Source: Chryseosolibacter sp049791675
GTDB lineage: Bacteria > Bacteroidota > Bacteroidia > Cytophagales > Cyclobacteriaceae
Direction: 5' to 3'
DNA: 64,000 nt
Assembly (NCBI GenBank): GCA_049791675.1
Contig: JBARAD010000354.1
Span: 37,436-101,435, forward strand
Under the pieces are notes generated by a model. It did no database searches, was not told the origin of the DNA, and saw nothing but the letters and a program-made list of their open reading frames with translations. Positions 27,250-37,500 of the stretch are shown piece by piece (position 1 is the stretch's first letter; the number at the start of each line of letters is the position of its first letter). A program made the position numbers and the translations under genes.

Positions 27250-28359
27250 ATGAAGAACCTGAACTTCTTTTCTTTGGTGTTGGTGCTGACTGCGATGACA
27301 TCGGTTACGTGCTTTTCGCAACGCCGGGATCTGCTCACGATCACAGATTTAACTGGCACGCGGCCGGTTAAAGATAAGCTCGATTGGGCTGATCGGAGAG
27401 CACAGGTCCTGCAGGGGATGCAGGAGGCGATGGGTCCGCTGCCTGCGTGGTCTGATCTTCCTGCTTTTGATACCAAAACTGTTGACACCCTGGTAGAAGA
27501 ACTGTATACACGATACACCATTCATTTCACCGTCGCGAAAGACGAAGTCGTTCCGGCGTATCTGTACATTCCTTCGGCCGTTAAGAAGCATGAAAAACGT
27601 CCGGCGATGCTTGCCTTGCATGGCACCGGTGATTTGGGAAAACAGCTTGTCGATGGGAAAAGCATCCTTGCCAACCGCGCACTGGCAAGAGAGCTGGCAC
27701 AGCGGGGCTATGTTGTTATCGCGCCGGATTATCCCAGCATGGGCGAATTAAAAGATTATGACTTTGCAAATGACCGGTACCAGTCAGCTACGATGAAGGC
27801 CATCTTTAATCATATGCGCTGTGTGGACCTGCTGCAGAGCCTGCCCAACGTAGATCCTGCACGCATTGGAGTGATCGGCCACTCTCTTGGAGGTCACAAC
27901 GCTATGTTTGTGGGCGCGTTTGATACCCGCTTAAAAGTGGTTGTATCCAGCTGCGGCTGGACGCTGCTGGATTATTACAATATCGGGGAGGAAGGTTCAA
28001 AACGGTACGGTGGAAGATTAGGTCCATGGGCACAGGATCGTTACATGCCGTTGTTGCGGGACAGGTTTAACCTTGACGGGGACAAGATACCATTTGACTT
28101 TGACGAGGTCATTGCCGCGATTGCTCCGCGGGCTTTCTTTTCAAATTCTCCCGTCAATGACAGCAATTTTGATGTCAAAGGAGTAGAAAAAGGCATTGCA
28201 TCTGCAGGTAAGGTGTATCGTCTTCTGAAAGCTGAAAAGAATCTTCAGGTCCATTACCCGGCAGCGGGTCATGATTTTCCTACGGAGGTCCGTTTGAAGG
28301 CCTATCGCTTTATCGACAACGCGCTCAGGCACAAACCGAATGAGCAACCCCTGGAATGA
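27250..28359 (+). CDS. Secreted alpha/beta-hydrolase (acetyl-xylan-esterase/dienelactone-hydrolase type)
   Basis: A 369-residue secreted esterase-like protein. The ATG at 27250 gives a good signal peptide (MKNLNFFSLVLVLTAMTSVTCFSQ); an upstream ATG at 27223 is possible. The fold markers are MLALHGTGDLGKQLVDGK (oxyanion region), GVIGHSLGGHNAMFVG with the nucleophile Ser, IAPRAFFSNSPVNDSNFD with an acidic residue, and YPAAGHDFPTEVR with the catalytic His. Similar proteins deacetylate or de-esterify plant or microbial polysaccharides. It stands 66 bases after the double hydrolase and probably shares its transcript. Confidence 0.85.
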   Translation: MKNLNFFSLVLVLTAMTSVTCFSQRRDLLTITDLTGTRPVKDKLDWADRRAQVLQGMQEAMGPLPAWSDLPAFDTKTVDTLVEELYTRYTIHFTVAKDEVVPAYLYIPSAVKKHEKRPAMLALHGTGDLGKQLVDGKSILANRALARELAQRGYVVIAPDYPSMGELKDYDFANDRYQSATMKAIFNHMRCVDLLQSLPNVDPARIGVIGHSLGGHNAMFVGAFDTRLKVVVSSCGWTLLDYYNIGEEGSKRYGGRLGPWAQDRYMPLLRDRFNLDGDKIPFDFDEVIAAIAPRAFFSNSPVNDSNFDVKGVEKGIASAGKVYRLLKAEKNLQVHYPAAGHDFPTEVRLKAYRFIDNALRHKPNEQPLE

Positions 28360-28459
28360 TACGTTCTTACATTTTCAAAAATTTGACAACTGGCGCATGG
28401 CGAATGAATGGATTGTGTAATTTTCATTATTAAACGATGAGTAGCATTCACCTGAAACG

Positions 28460-29278
28460 ATGAACAAAGGATTCAAAAAAATATCGCCGTTAAAAGCATT
28501 CGCCATGCTTGTCTTCCTGGTTTCCCTGTTTGATGCTTCTTCAGGGATCGCGGACCTACTCCCTAAAAAAGACAAACCTCATGTCGTATTCTTGATCAGC
28601 GAGGATCCCGACAACTACGAGGCAACAAGAACAATTCCGGTTTTTGCCGAGAAGCTCAGGAAGGAGCAAGGGTTCGAGGTCACTGTTCTTCTTGGAGAAG
28701 GCCCAAGATCCGCATTCAGCTTTCCCGGGCTCAGCGTACTGTCGGAAGCCGACCTTCTCGTAGTATTCTGCCGGCGTGTGGCGCTCACGGATGAACAGCT
28801 CGGCACCATCAGGAAGTACCTGAAAAACGGGAAGCCAGTCGTTGGAATCCGGACGGCGAACCATGCATTTACAGTGCGGGAAAAGGTCGAAAATGGGTAC
28901 CGCGCATGGCCTGAGTTCGTCGCAGATATCCTCGGTTGCGAAAACCGTGGATACGGTCCCGTCGAACCCGGTACTGAAGTGTCAATCTCCGCGTCAGCCA
29001 GGAAACATCCTATCTTAAAAAACATTGAACCCGCGGCCTGGCACAGCAAGGGAAACCTCTACCGCGTATCCCCTTTACTGGACACTGGAGCAACCGTGCT
29101 TCTAACGGGCAGGGTAGACAGCAAAACAGAACCCATCGCCTGGACACGTCTGACAAAAGACAAAAGTCGGGTATTCTATACGTCGCTCGGCTATCCGGCG
29201 GACTTTGATGACCAACAATTCAACCAACTGCTCGTCAACAGCATGTATTGGGCATTGGATATCAAAAGACGGAAGTGA
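28460..29278 (+). CDS. Secreted ThuA-like (trehalose-utilization) domain protein
   Basis: A 272-residue protein with a signal peptide (about residues 1-31) and a ThuA-type glutamine-amidotransferase-like fold: HVVFLISEDPDNYEATRTIP, ADLLVVFCRRVALTDEQLGTIRKYLKNGKPVVGIRTANHAF, and the C-terminal RVFYTSLGYPADFDDQQFNQLLVNSMYWAL, all typical of the family. ThuA proteins are linked to the 3-keto-disaccharide route in rhizobia, but the chemistry of most members is unknown. It lies just before a Gfo/Idh/MocA oxidoreductase, a very common neighbour of ThuA genes. Confidence 0.88.
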   Translation: MNKGFKKISPLKAFAMLVFLVSLFDASSGIADLLPKKDKPHVVFLISEDPDNYEATRTIPVFAEKLRKEQGFEVTVLLGEGPRSAFSFPGLSVLSEADLLVVFCRRVALTDEQLGTIRKYLKNGKPVVGIRTANHAFTVREKVENGYRAWPEFVADILGCENRGYGPVEPGTEVSISASARKHPILKNIEPAAWHSKGNLYRVSPLLDTGATVLLTGRVDSKTEPIAWTRLTKDKSRVFYTSLGYPADFDDQQFNQLLVNSMYWALDIKRRK

Positions 29279-29328
29279 ATTCGGGCGCAATGGGGTAATG
29301 AATCAAACAGATGTAACAATATCAATGT

Positions 29329-30303
29329 ATGAATTCGAGAAGGTCATTTCTTAAAAAAATCGGCGCAGGCGCAGGTCTTGCCCCGGCAATCTTAACATCC
29401 GCTTCCGCTTTTACTATGACAAAGGAAAAAACAAAACCCATTCGCATCGGCATCATCGGCGCCGAAAATTCACATACCATCGGTTATGGCAAAATGTTTA
29501 ACGTCGATAAAAAATTTCCGGGACTGGAAGTGAAATATGTGTGGGGCGAAACAGAGGCGCTGGCTAAAACGGCCATGGAAAAAGGAAGCATTCCTGCAAT
29601 GGTGAAGGACCCGAAAGAAATGATGGGCAAAATCGATGCTTTGATCGTGGATCACCGCCACGGAAAATACCATCTTGAGGCTGCGACGCCGTTTGTCAAA
29701 GCAGGTATCCCAACGTTTATTGACAAACCGTTCTGCTACCGGGTCGAAGAAGGAAAAAAGTTTCTGGCAATGGCACAGAAGGCGGGCACACCCGTAACCT
29801 CTTACAGCGGCTTGGCGCATTCCGCGAACACGGCAGATATCAAGGAACAGGTTGCGTCAATGGGCGAAATCAATCAGGTGGTGAGCTATGGGCCTGTTGA
29901 CATCAATTCGGTGTGGGGTGGAGTATTTTTCTATGGCGTACATCTTGTTGAGCCACTGATGTATATCTTCGGAGAAGATATACTAAAAGCACGCGTCACC
30001 AGAAACGAAAAAAATGCGACGGCGAGCCTGGCCTTTGCCAACGGCATGCTCGCCACGCTGATCTTCATGGACAAGACATACAAATTTGAGATGTATGCTG
30101 AAACAAAAAGTGGAATCACGCCCCTGAAAAGCCGCCTTGAAGAAGAAGAGCCCGGTAAAGCTTACACCGACATGGTGGAGATGTTCCGCACAGGCAAAGA
30201 GCCGCGCAGTCACCAGAGTATCCTGAAAGGCATTGCAGTACTGGAGGCCCTGGAAAAATCAGTGCAGTCTCAGGAATGGGAGGAGGTAGTGTCCGTAAGT
30301 TAA
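29329..30303 (+). CDS. Tat-exported Gfo/Idh/MocA-family oxidoreductase
   Basis: A 324-residue NAD(P)-dependent sugar oxidoreductase-like protein. A twin-arginine leader (NSRRSFLKKIGAGAGLAPAIL, residues 2-22) implies export with bound cofactor. The Rossmann start is IRIGIIGAENSHTIGY, an altered GxGxxG, and the catalytic-loop motif EKP appears as DKPFCY. Members oxidise or reduce C3 or other carbons of sugars and make the 3-keto sugars that DUF1080 proteins hydrolyse. It is shorter than many exported members (often around 430 residues), with a reduced C-terminal domain. The partner ThuA gene is 50 bases upstream. Confidence 0.87.
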   Translation: MNSRRSFLKKIGAGAGLAPAILTSASAFTMTKEKTKPIRIGIIGAENSHTIGYGKMFNVDKKFPGLEVKYVWGETEALAKTAMEKGSIPAMVKDPKEMMGKIDALIVDHRHGKYHLEAATPFVKAGIPTFIDKPFCYRVEEGKKFLAMAQKAGTPVTSYSGLAHSANTADIKEQVASMGEINQVVSYGPVDINSVWGGVFFYGVHLVEPLMYIFGEDILKARVTRNEKNATASLAFANGMLATLIFMDKTYKFEMYAETKSGITPLKSRLEEEEPGKAYTDMVEMFRTGKEPRSHQSILKGIAVLEALEKSVQSQEWEEVVSVS

Positions 30304-30370
30304 GCGTTACACTATACGTGATGCCGGATTCCCTCACCAGGTCCTGTCAATATCCTTTCGTCATTAATTC

Positions 30371-30408
30371 TCAGGGCCGGGGAAAATTTGAAATTTATCG
30401 GGCCCTGA
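30371..30408. terminator. Hairpin after the oxidoreductase gene
   Basis: Arms tcagggcc (30371-30378) and ggccctga (30401-30408) pair over 8 bp with a 22-nt loop that can itself fold. No strong T run follows. Possible terminator or mRNA-stabilising structure between the oxidoreductase and the ceramidase-fold gene. Confidence 0.4.
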
Positions 30409-30478
30409 TATTGAAATCTTATTTAAAAAAACCATTTTAGAGATATAGCCCTGATTACAGACGCACCTTACATTGAAT

Positions 30479-32341
30479 ATGAAATCACACCTGACTTTAA
30501 CGGCAGTTCTTCCTGACAATAGCATCCGGAAAAATCTCAGAATCGCCTATCTGATTTTTATTGCCTGCATTCTCCTTGGCGGCAATGCAGTGCTCGCCCA
30601 GAATTCTTCTGTCGCGCAGAACCGCATCGACGTCGGCGTTGCCCGCGTGGACATTACGCCGGATGGTCCCATCAGGCTCGCGGGTTATGGAGCGCGAAAG
30701 AAGACGGAATCAGAAGGTGTGATACACCGGCTTTCAGCAAAGGCCCTCGCTTTCGGGTCAGATGATCAAAATCCGTCGATCTTTATCACGGTTGATCTAT
30801 TGGGCATTCCAGGACACATGACCACCAAATTGGCGGAACAGCTCTCCAAAAAGATCGGAATCGATGCTGCGCACCTGGTAATCTGCGCTTCTCATACACA
30901 TGGTGCCCCGGAGGTCGGCAATGCGCTGAATGTTCTTCAGTACAGAGGACAAAACTTCAGCGACTCGCTCCTCGCACTTGAGCACATGATCCACATTTCA
31001 CAATACACCCATCAGCTGGCGCAAAAACTTGAAGATGTGGCGCTCGCGGCCATGAAAGACAGAAAACCCGCATGGGTGGCATGGGGACAAAGTCAGGCGA
31101 ATTTCGCAAAGAACCGCCGCACCGAGGGAGGTCCCGTTGATCCGGCGCTGCCGTTGTTACGCGTATCGGATCCTGACGGGCAATTGCGCGCCGTGCTGGT
31201 GAATTACGCCTGTCATGGAACCACGCTGGGCGGTGAGGTGAACCAGATACACGGTGACTGGATGGGAGAGGCCCAGAAAATGATTGAGGCAAAACATCCG
31301 GGAACGCTGGCGATGATCGCCATCGGATGTGGCGCCGATGCCAACCCAAACCCGCGCGGAAAAATGGAGCATGTCACCAACTACGGACAAGAGATTGCCA
31401 CGCAGGTGGACAAGCTTTTGACCGCGCAGCTTCAGCCTGTTTCTGCGCCGCCGGTCGGCCGTATGAAATGGGTCCGATTGCCATTTGCAAAAATTCCGAC
31501 CGTTCCTGAACTGATTGCCCAGACCGAAGATAAATCGGTAAAAGGTTATTATGCGCGGCTGGCCCTTGACCGCATCGCCCGCGGTCAGGATATTCCCGCC
31601 GATCTTCTTTATCCCATTCAAACCTGGACGTTTGGCGATGACTTTGCGATGGTTAACCTCGCCGGCGAAGTCGTGGTAGATTACTCCGTCCGCCTGAAGA
31701 ATGAACTGGGTGCAGAGAAACTGTGGGTGAATGCGTACGCCAATGACGTGCCCTGTTATATCGCTTCACGACGCGTGATAAAGGAAGGTGGCTATGAAGC
31801 GGACGCCAGCATGTACTGGTACAACAAACCGTCGCCCTTCTCCGAAGAAGTCGAAGATATTATTATCGCGGGTGTTCACGATATCCTGCCCGCCACTTTT
31901 AAAGAAAGGCGTCCTGAAAACAACGCAGCGGAAGTGGTCCGCGCCGGCAATGACAACACAGTGCATTTAACGGCAGCAAGTGCCCGCGCCGTTGGCCCTG
32001 AGATCAAATACATGCCGGAGTGGAAAGCATTCGGATGGTTCACCGAAGCGGATCATGTGGAATGGGAAGTGGAGCTGGCAGGCAAAGCCAGATACGACGT
32101 GTACCTTGATTGGTCAGTTTCCGATGCCGAAGCGGGAAAGTCCTTTGTTATAGACGCCGGTAAACAACAATTAAAAGGTAAGATCGCAAAGTCGGGATCC
32201 TGGTTTACCTACAGAAAGGAAAAGATAGGGCGGATCCAGCTGGTCGCGGGCAAGCATAAGATCGTATTTCGCCCCGCAGACAAATCCCGCAAAGGAGCAT
32301 TGCTTGATCTGCGCGAGATCACCCTCGTCCCAGTCAAATAG
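30479..32341 (+). CDS. Neutral/alkaline-ceramidase-fold secreted protein 2, with C-terminal binding-like domain
   Basis: A 620-residue protein from the ATG at 30479, with an internal hydrophobic export signal ending about residue 41 (LLGGNAVLAQ). The ceramidase-type domain (about 50-470) shows VGVARVDITPDGPIRLAGYG, SHTHGAPEVGN and VNYACHGTTLGG. The block that holds the nucleophile Ser in true neutral ceramidases reads GADANPN, with Asn in its place. Residues about 520-620 form an extra beta-sandwich-like domain (VEWEVELAGKARYDVYLDWS, SGSWFTYRKEKIGRIQLVAG) resembling carbohydrate-binding modules. That extra domain is absent from the three other paralogues. It probably binds a glycan or glycolipid; substrate unknown. 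Confidence 0.82.
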   Translation: MKSHLTLTAVLPDNSIRKNLRIAYLIFIACILLGGNAVLAQNSSVAQNRIDVGVARVDITPDGPIRLAGYGARKKTESEGVIHRLSAKALAFGSDDQNPSIFITVDLLGIPGHMTTKLAEQLSKKIGIDAAHLVICASHTHGAPEVGNALNVLQYRGQNFSDSLLALEHMIHISQYTHQLAQKLEDVALAAMKDRKPAWVAWGQSQANFAKNRRTEGGPVDPALPLLRVSDPDGQLRAVLVNYACHGTTLGGEVNQIHGDWMGEAQKMIEAKHPGTLAMIAIGCGADANPNPRGKMEHVTNYGQEIATQVDKLLTAQLQPVSAPPVGRMKWVRLPFAKIPTVPELIAQTEDKSVKGYYARLALDRIARGQDIPADLLYPIQTWTFGDDFAMVNLAGEVVVDYSVRLKNELGAEKLWVNAYANDVPCYIASRRVIKEGGYEADASMYWYNKPSPFSEEVEDIIIAGVHDILPATFKERRPENNAAEVVRAGNDNTVHLTAASARAVGPEIKYMPEWKAFGWFTEADHVEWEVELAGKARYDVYLDWSVSDAEAGKSFVIDAGKQQLKGKIAKSGSWFTYRKEKIGRIQLVAGKHKIVFRPADKSRKGALLDLREITLVPVK

Positions 32342-32474
32342 CGCTGCTGCGAACAATTCTCAAGTGATGCAGGATTCTCCAATAGGTGATGTATGCGTGC
32401 GGATCCGTCGGTAGATAAAGCTCGCCACGTGGATTCACTGCGCATCACCTGACAGTAGGTCATGCGTAATTCCC

Positions 32475-33032
32475 TCAGTCAACAAAGGCATCAAGGGATC
32501 TGTTGGCTTTTCTTAGCTCGTCAATCGCATGATGGATGAGGTTGTATACTGCCTGTCTTCCAATGCCCATCACGGCCGCAATCTGTTCACAGTTCAGTTC
32601 TTCAAAATACCGGAGGAAGAGCACTTCCTGCTGTCTCTTTGAAAGTTGATCCAGCATCCGCATGACTTTCCGCTTCCGCTCAAGCGAACTTTGCTCTGCG
32701 ATGAGAACGAATTCGTGCGATGGCGCAACCTGAGCGATATCTTCATTGGTGAAGCCGTCGGTTAAAGCGTTCTGCAGTTTGTCTTTTGTTCTCAACAGTT
32801 TCCTTCGCAATGATTTGAAAAGGTAGAACTTGATGGAGTCGGTATCGCCTAGTCTTTTGCGGTTTTGCCAGATCTCAATAAACAATTCCTGAATACTATC
32901 TTTCACCAAGTCTGATTCCGGAGAAATTTTACATCCATAGTTGAACATGGGTGGCGAAAACCTGTCGAAGATGCTGATGAAAGCTTTCTCATCGCCAGAC
33001 CTGAACGCGGTCCACAACAGGAGGTCATTCAT
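32475..33032 (-). CDS. ECF-type sigma-70 factor
   Basis: A 185-residue extracytoplasmic-function sigma factor from the ATG at 33032 (MNDLLLWTAFRSGDEKAF), where the family normally begins; a longer GTG start at 33116 is unlikely. Region 2 is DLVKDSIQELFIEIWQNR (about 41-58) and region 4 is the helix-turn-helix LSKRQQEVLFLRYFEELNCEQIAAVMGIGRQAVYNL (about 130-165; quoted in parts by the motifs LSKRQQEV and GIGRQAV). It lies divergently from a FecR anti-sigma gene that starts 283 bases away, and the STN-bearing SusC follows FecR. This is a FecI-FecR-type surface signalling unit that would turn on the nearby SusCD genes when ligand is bound. Confidence 0.92.
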   Translation of the reverse strand: MNDLLLWTAFRSGDEKAFISIFDRFSPPMFNYGCKISPESDLVKDSIQELFIEIWQNRKRLGDTDSIKFYLFKSLRRKLLRTKDKLQNALTDGFTNEDIAQVAPSHEFVLIAEQSSLERKRKVMRMLDQLSKRQQEVLFLRYFEELNCEQIAAVMGIGRQAVYNLIHHAIDELRKANRSLDAFVD

Positions 33033-33315
33033 ATGTTGTGGATGCAAGACCCGTCCCTGGGGTGATGCAGAACCTTCTACAGCGCAAACTTTTTCCTGAG
33101 CAAAAGATCCCTGCACGGTTAGGTTGGTTGTTGTTTGATAAAAATAAGTGAATAATATCCCGATATCGCTACCGCTTAAACCATTGTAATGCTTTTCGTA
33201 TAAGCGCAGCCGCCCTATGGACTCACCGAAGAAATTAGAAAATATTTTTGAAAAAGATGATTAGAATACATCACCAGGATGCCTTTGTAATAGTAAAGGG
33301 CAACAATACCAGATA

Positions 33316-34464
33316 ATGAAGTACAGAGATTATACCGCCAGCGACTTTGCTAACGACAGCTTTTTCATCCGGTGGGTAAGGAATCCTGACGAAGAATCCG
33401 ATTGGTTCTGGACTTGCTTCATAAAGGAGCACCCTGCCCGCGCCGCGGCCATAGCGGAAGCACGGGAACTGATCTCCGCCCTGCATTTTCCCAAACACGC
33501 GTTGGATGAAGATGCGCATCAAAGCATGCGAAACAATTTGCTCATGGCTTTGCGCGCAGAAAAAGAAGAGCGCAAAGAAAAGCCTTATGTGATGGCAAGG
33601 CATCGGCTTTTTGCAACTGAAAGCCTATGGGTACGCGCCGCCGCCGCGGTGATCCTGGTTCCCCTGCTTTCATGGGCCGCATTGCACATTGCGAACGGGA
33701 GGGGGAATATGCTTTCTTCAGCGATTCACACGGATCAGCGTGCGGTTGACTATGTGGCCAACGATTATGTGGCCAATGCCAATTTCGAAAAGACCGTTGT
33801 TTTTTTACATGATGGCACCAAAGTCTGGCTAAATGCCGGCAGCAAACTCCGGTATCCGAAGGATTTTGAAAAGCAGTCAACAAGGGATGTTTACCTGGAA
33901 GGAGAGGCTTTCTTTGATGTGGCCCGCAATGCCGGCAAGGCGTTTATTGTGCACACATCTTCTATCAAGATCAAGGTGATGGGAACATCTTTTAATGTTA
34001 AGTCTTATAAAACAGAGAAGACTGTCGAGACCACGCTGGTGGAAGGCAAGGTACGCATTGAGCAGTCCGACGTTACGGGCACGCGGATCGGTGATGTTGA
34101 GTTGAAACCAAACCAACTCGCGGTATTCGATAAAGTTTCAAAAGTTATCAACATCCGGGAGATTCCCGGAGAAAAAAGTGGGGCATGGAAAGAAGAGAAA
34201 CTGGTGTTTGATGCCCAGGCCATGGACTACGCCATCCTGCAATTGGAGAAGTGGTACGGAGTCAATATCCATACTGAAAACAAAGGCAGACTGAACTGCA
34301 GGCTCACTGCCAGTATTGAGCGTGAGACGCTTGAGGAAGTCCTACAATTGATAGAGGCCTCGCACCATGTGACTTATCGGATCGAGGGCAGCGACGTGTT
34401 TATTGATGGGTCGTTATGTGAAGGCGCACCGCGGGAAAAAAGAAGATTTGATAATCCGGGATAA
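33316..34464 (+). CDS. FecR-family anti-sigma factor
   Basis: A 382-residue single-span inner-membrane protein. The cytoplasmic N-terminal part (about 1-100) should hold the sigma factor; the transmembrane helix is at about 107-124 (WVRAAAAVILVPLLSWAA); the periplasmic FecR domain follows (VVFLHDGTKVWLNAGSKLRYP, VYLEGEAFFDVARNAGKAFIV, VMGTSFNVKSY) and a C-terminal domain (DAQAMDYAILQLEKWYGVNI) that contacts the STN domain of the receptor. It lies divergent to the sigma gene and 117 bases ahead of SusC. The intergenic stretch 33033-33315 contains TATTTTTG at 33243-33250, a match to the Bacteroidota -7 box but without a TTG at the right distance. Confidence 0.94.
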   Translation: MKYRDYTASDFANDSFFIRWVRNPDEESDWFWTCFIKEHPARAAAIAEARELISALHFPKHALDEDAHQSMRNNLLMALRAEKEERKEKPYVMARHRLFATESLWVRAAAAVILVPLLSWAALHIANGRGNMLSSAIHTDQRAVDYVANDYVANANFEKTVVFLHDGTKVWLNAGSKLRYPKDFEKQSTRDVYLEGEAFFDVARNAGKAFIVHTSSIKIKVMGTSFNVKSYKTEKTVETTLVEGKVRIEQSDVTGTRIGDVELKPNQLAVFDKVSKVINIREIPGEKSGAWKEEKLVFDAQAMDYAILQLEKWYGVNIHTENKGRLNCRLTASIERETLEEVLQLIEASHHVTYRIEGSDVFIDGSLCEGAPREKRRFDNPG

Positions 34465-34495
34465 GGAAAAAATCCAGTCCCGGGCAAAAATAAAA

Positions 34496-34526
34496 ACACC
34501 GGAAAGTGTTGGAGCACCTCCGGTGT
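34496..34526. promoter_or_regulatory. Hairpin between fecR and the STN-SusC gene
   Basis: Arms acaccgga (34496-34503) and tccggtgt (34519-34526) pair over 8 bp with an inner gtg/cac extension. No T run follows, so this is more likely a leader structure of the SusC messenger than a terminator. Confidence 0.4.
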
Positions 34527-34581
34527 ATACCCAGCCGTTGCGCTGGACAATGTAAGTTAAAATAAACAAACACCTAAATCT

Positions 34582-37500
34582 ATGAAAAAATCTCGACCAG
34601 GAACCGGGAGCGATTTTCAATGGCATCACCCATTCAAATCATTATTGCTGAAATCAATGATGACATGGGTAGTCATATCAATCGCTTCATTTCAGCTTTA
34701 CGCTGACACATTACCAGAAGATGGTAAAATTTCCCTGATCAGGGAAGTAGCCACAATCAAGGAGGTACTCAAGGAAGTCGAACGTCAAACCGATTTTACC
34801 TTCTTCTACAATCACGAGCAGGTAGACGTCGGCAGGAGCATCTCGATCAACCTGAAGGATGTAACCCTGATCCAGGCGTTGGAGGAGATCTTTAAAAGCA
34901 GCGCAATTGCTTACAGAATCTCCGGCCAGCAGGTCTTGCTGTTTAAAAAGGACAAAGCCTCCCATGAAGATCACGGCGAATTGCACGCGAGCCTTATCTC
35001 TACAGTGAGCGCGCGTCAACAGGCCTTTACCGTTTCCGGAGCTGTGATGGATGAAAACAATCAATCCGTACCAGGCGTCAACGTTTTGGAAAAGGGAACA
35101 ACCAACGGAACCGCTACAGACGTCGAGGGCAGATTTACCCTGAATGTGCAGAATGAAAACAGCGTTTTGGTTTTCTCGTTCATCGGGTACGTGACCGAGG
35201 AAGCCGCGATCAACGGCCGAGCTACTGTTAATGTAACCCTCAGGCAGGATGTTCAGGCACTCGAGGAAGTAGTGGTAGTGGGTTACGGAACGCAGAAGAA
35301 AAGCCTTATTACAGGTGCCATTTCTTCCGTGGATGCGAAGGAGCTGGCGACTGTGTCAACTTCGCGTTCCGAACAGGTACTGCAGGGAAGGACGGCGGGG
35401 GTATACGTATTGCCTGCCTCAGGATCTCCGGGCAGTAATGTACAGGTTCGGATCAGGGGGACGGGTTCCAACGGAAAATCAGAACCGCTGTACATCGTTG
35501 ATGGCATGCGGTCGCCATCCGGGATCGGCTATCTGCATCCGAGCGAAATCGCCTCCATTGAAGTACTGAAAGATGCAGCGTCAGCCGCCATCTACGGCGC
35601 GGAGGGCGCGAACGGCGTTGTGCTCGTCACAACCAAAACCGGTAGTACAAACGGAACAACCAATATCAGTTATAGCGGTCAATATGGCGTGCAGTCTCTT
35701 GGTAAAACAATGAAGATGATGAATGCGCAGCAATACGGCGCTTATCTGGAAGAAGCCCAAACGCCAGGCAGACCAACCGCAGCGGAAGTGGCTGAAGTTG
35801 AAGGACCCGGCACCAACTGGTTTAAAGAAATCGTCGACAATGCACCCATGCAAAACCACTCCCTGAACGTTTCCGGTGGCAATGATAAATCATCCTTCCT
35901 CCTCGGAGGTTCGATCTTCAAACAACAGGGAATTGTCGGCGGCGAAAAAGCAACGTTCAATCGTTATTCTCTACGCCTTAACAGTGACCATAAAATTAAA
36001 GATTGGCTGAAGATCGGTAACAGACTGTCTTACTCACACATCAACCGGGGGGCCATTGCTGAAGACTCAGAACACGGTGGTATCATCAGTAACGCCCTAT
36101 TGCTCGACCCACTCACACCTGTGGTGTATACAGGCGCTGTCCCGGCACATGTGCAGCAAGCCATCAATGCCGGCCATCCGCTGATCCGCGATGCCAATGG
36201 AAATCTTTACGGCCTCTCGAAATTTGCAATCTCGAACAGCAACCCCTTTGCAAGGATGGACATCACAAAGACAAACACGATCGAAAACCGCATAGCAGGA
36301 AATGTGTTCGCCGATGTCGAACTTATCAAGGGACTTAAATTCACTACCCGCTACGGTATCGACGCGAACTTCATGAAGAACCATGGATGGAATCCGTCAT
36401 ATTGGTTTACACCCCAGGTGATGAACCTCGCCGGTGCCAATGTGTTTGATACTTATTCCAATAGTTTTACCTGGCAATGGGAGAACTTTGCTACTTACCA
36501 GAAAACGATCGACCAACACAACTTCAGCATACTCGCCGGAACGTCTGCTCTGAACAACTCCTATAGTGTATTGAGCGGTACGTCTGTCGGAATGTTCCGG
36601 GAAGAAGACAAGTTCGCCTATCATGATTACGTGCCGGATACCGGTGACCGCGTGAACGGCAATGAAGTGAATGACCGATTATCATCTTACTACGGAAGGC
36701 TGTCTTACGATTTTGCCGGCAGGTATTTGTTCAATGCCACCGTTCGCCGTGACGGATCCTCCCTGTTGCCTCCTGGCAATCGCTGGGGACTATTTCCTTC
36801 GGTCTCCCTGGGCTGGTTAATGTCCAATGAAAGTTTCTTTCCGTCTGAATCAAACCTCAATCATTTGAAACTGCGTGTAAGCTGGGGTCAAAACGGTAAC
36901 CTTTCCAACCTTGTTTCGGGACAATGGGCTTCTGTCATTACTTCCCAGAACATCCGCTATATGAATAGCAATGGCACCTTCCTGATCGGCGCGGAGCCAG
37001 CCAACCTCGCGAACATGGATCTGACCTGGGAGACCAGCGAACAACTTGATGTTGGTGTAGACGTTGGCTTCCTGAATGATAAGATCACTTTGACAGCTGA
37101 TTACTTCAATAAAATCACAAAAGATCTTTTAACACCAGGTACGCCTCCGAACTTTGTCGGGTTCCCGCTTCCCAAGATCAATGGCGGTAACGTAAGGAAT
37201 CATGGAATTGAAGTCGAACTTGCCTACAGGGAATTCGATCGCGAATTCAAATATGAGGTTGCCCTGAATGGTACGGCTATTAAAAATGAAGCTACTTACC
37301 TGAATCCACTCTATCCGCGCGTGGGCGGCGTTTCCGTGGGTACAGGCTGGACAGCAACGGCATTTGAGCTCGGATATCCGCTTTGGTTTTTCCGCGGCTA
37401 CAAAACCGATGGCATTTTCCAAACGCAGGAGCAGATCAATTCCTACGTAGCCGATAATGGCATCGTAGACTATGTGCCAAAACCCGGCGATCCAATTGTT

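Noticed and set aside
32384..32450. Inverted repeat aggtgatg / catcacct downstream of the ceramidase-fold protein 2
   Set aside because: Arms are 51 bases apart, with no T run and no conserved context; could be chance.
33243..33250. TATTTTTG as a promoter for fecR
   Set aside because: It fits the -7 box, but no TTG lies about 19 bases upstream, unlike the tex promoter; kept only as a remark.
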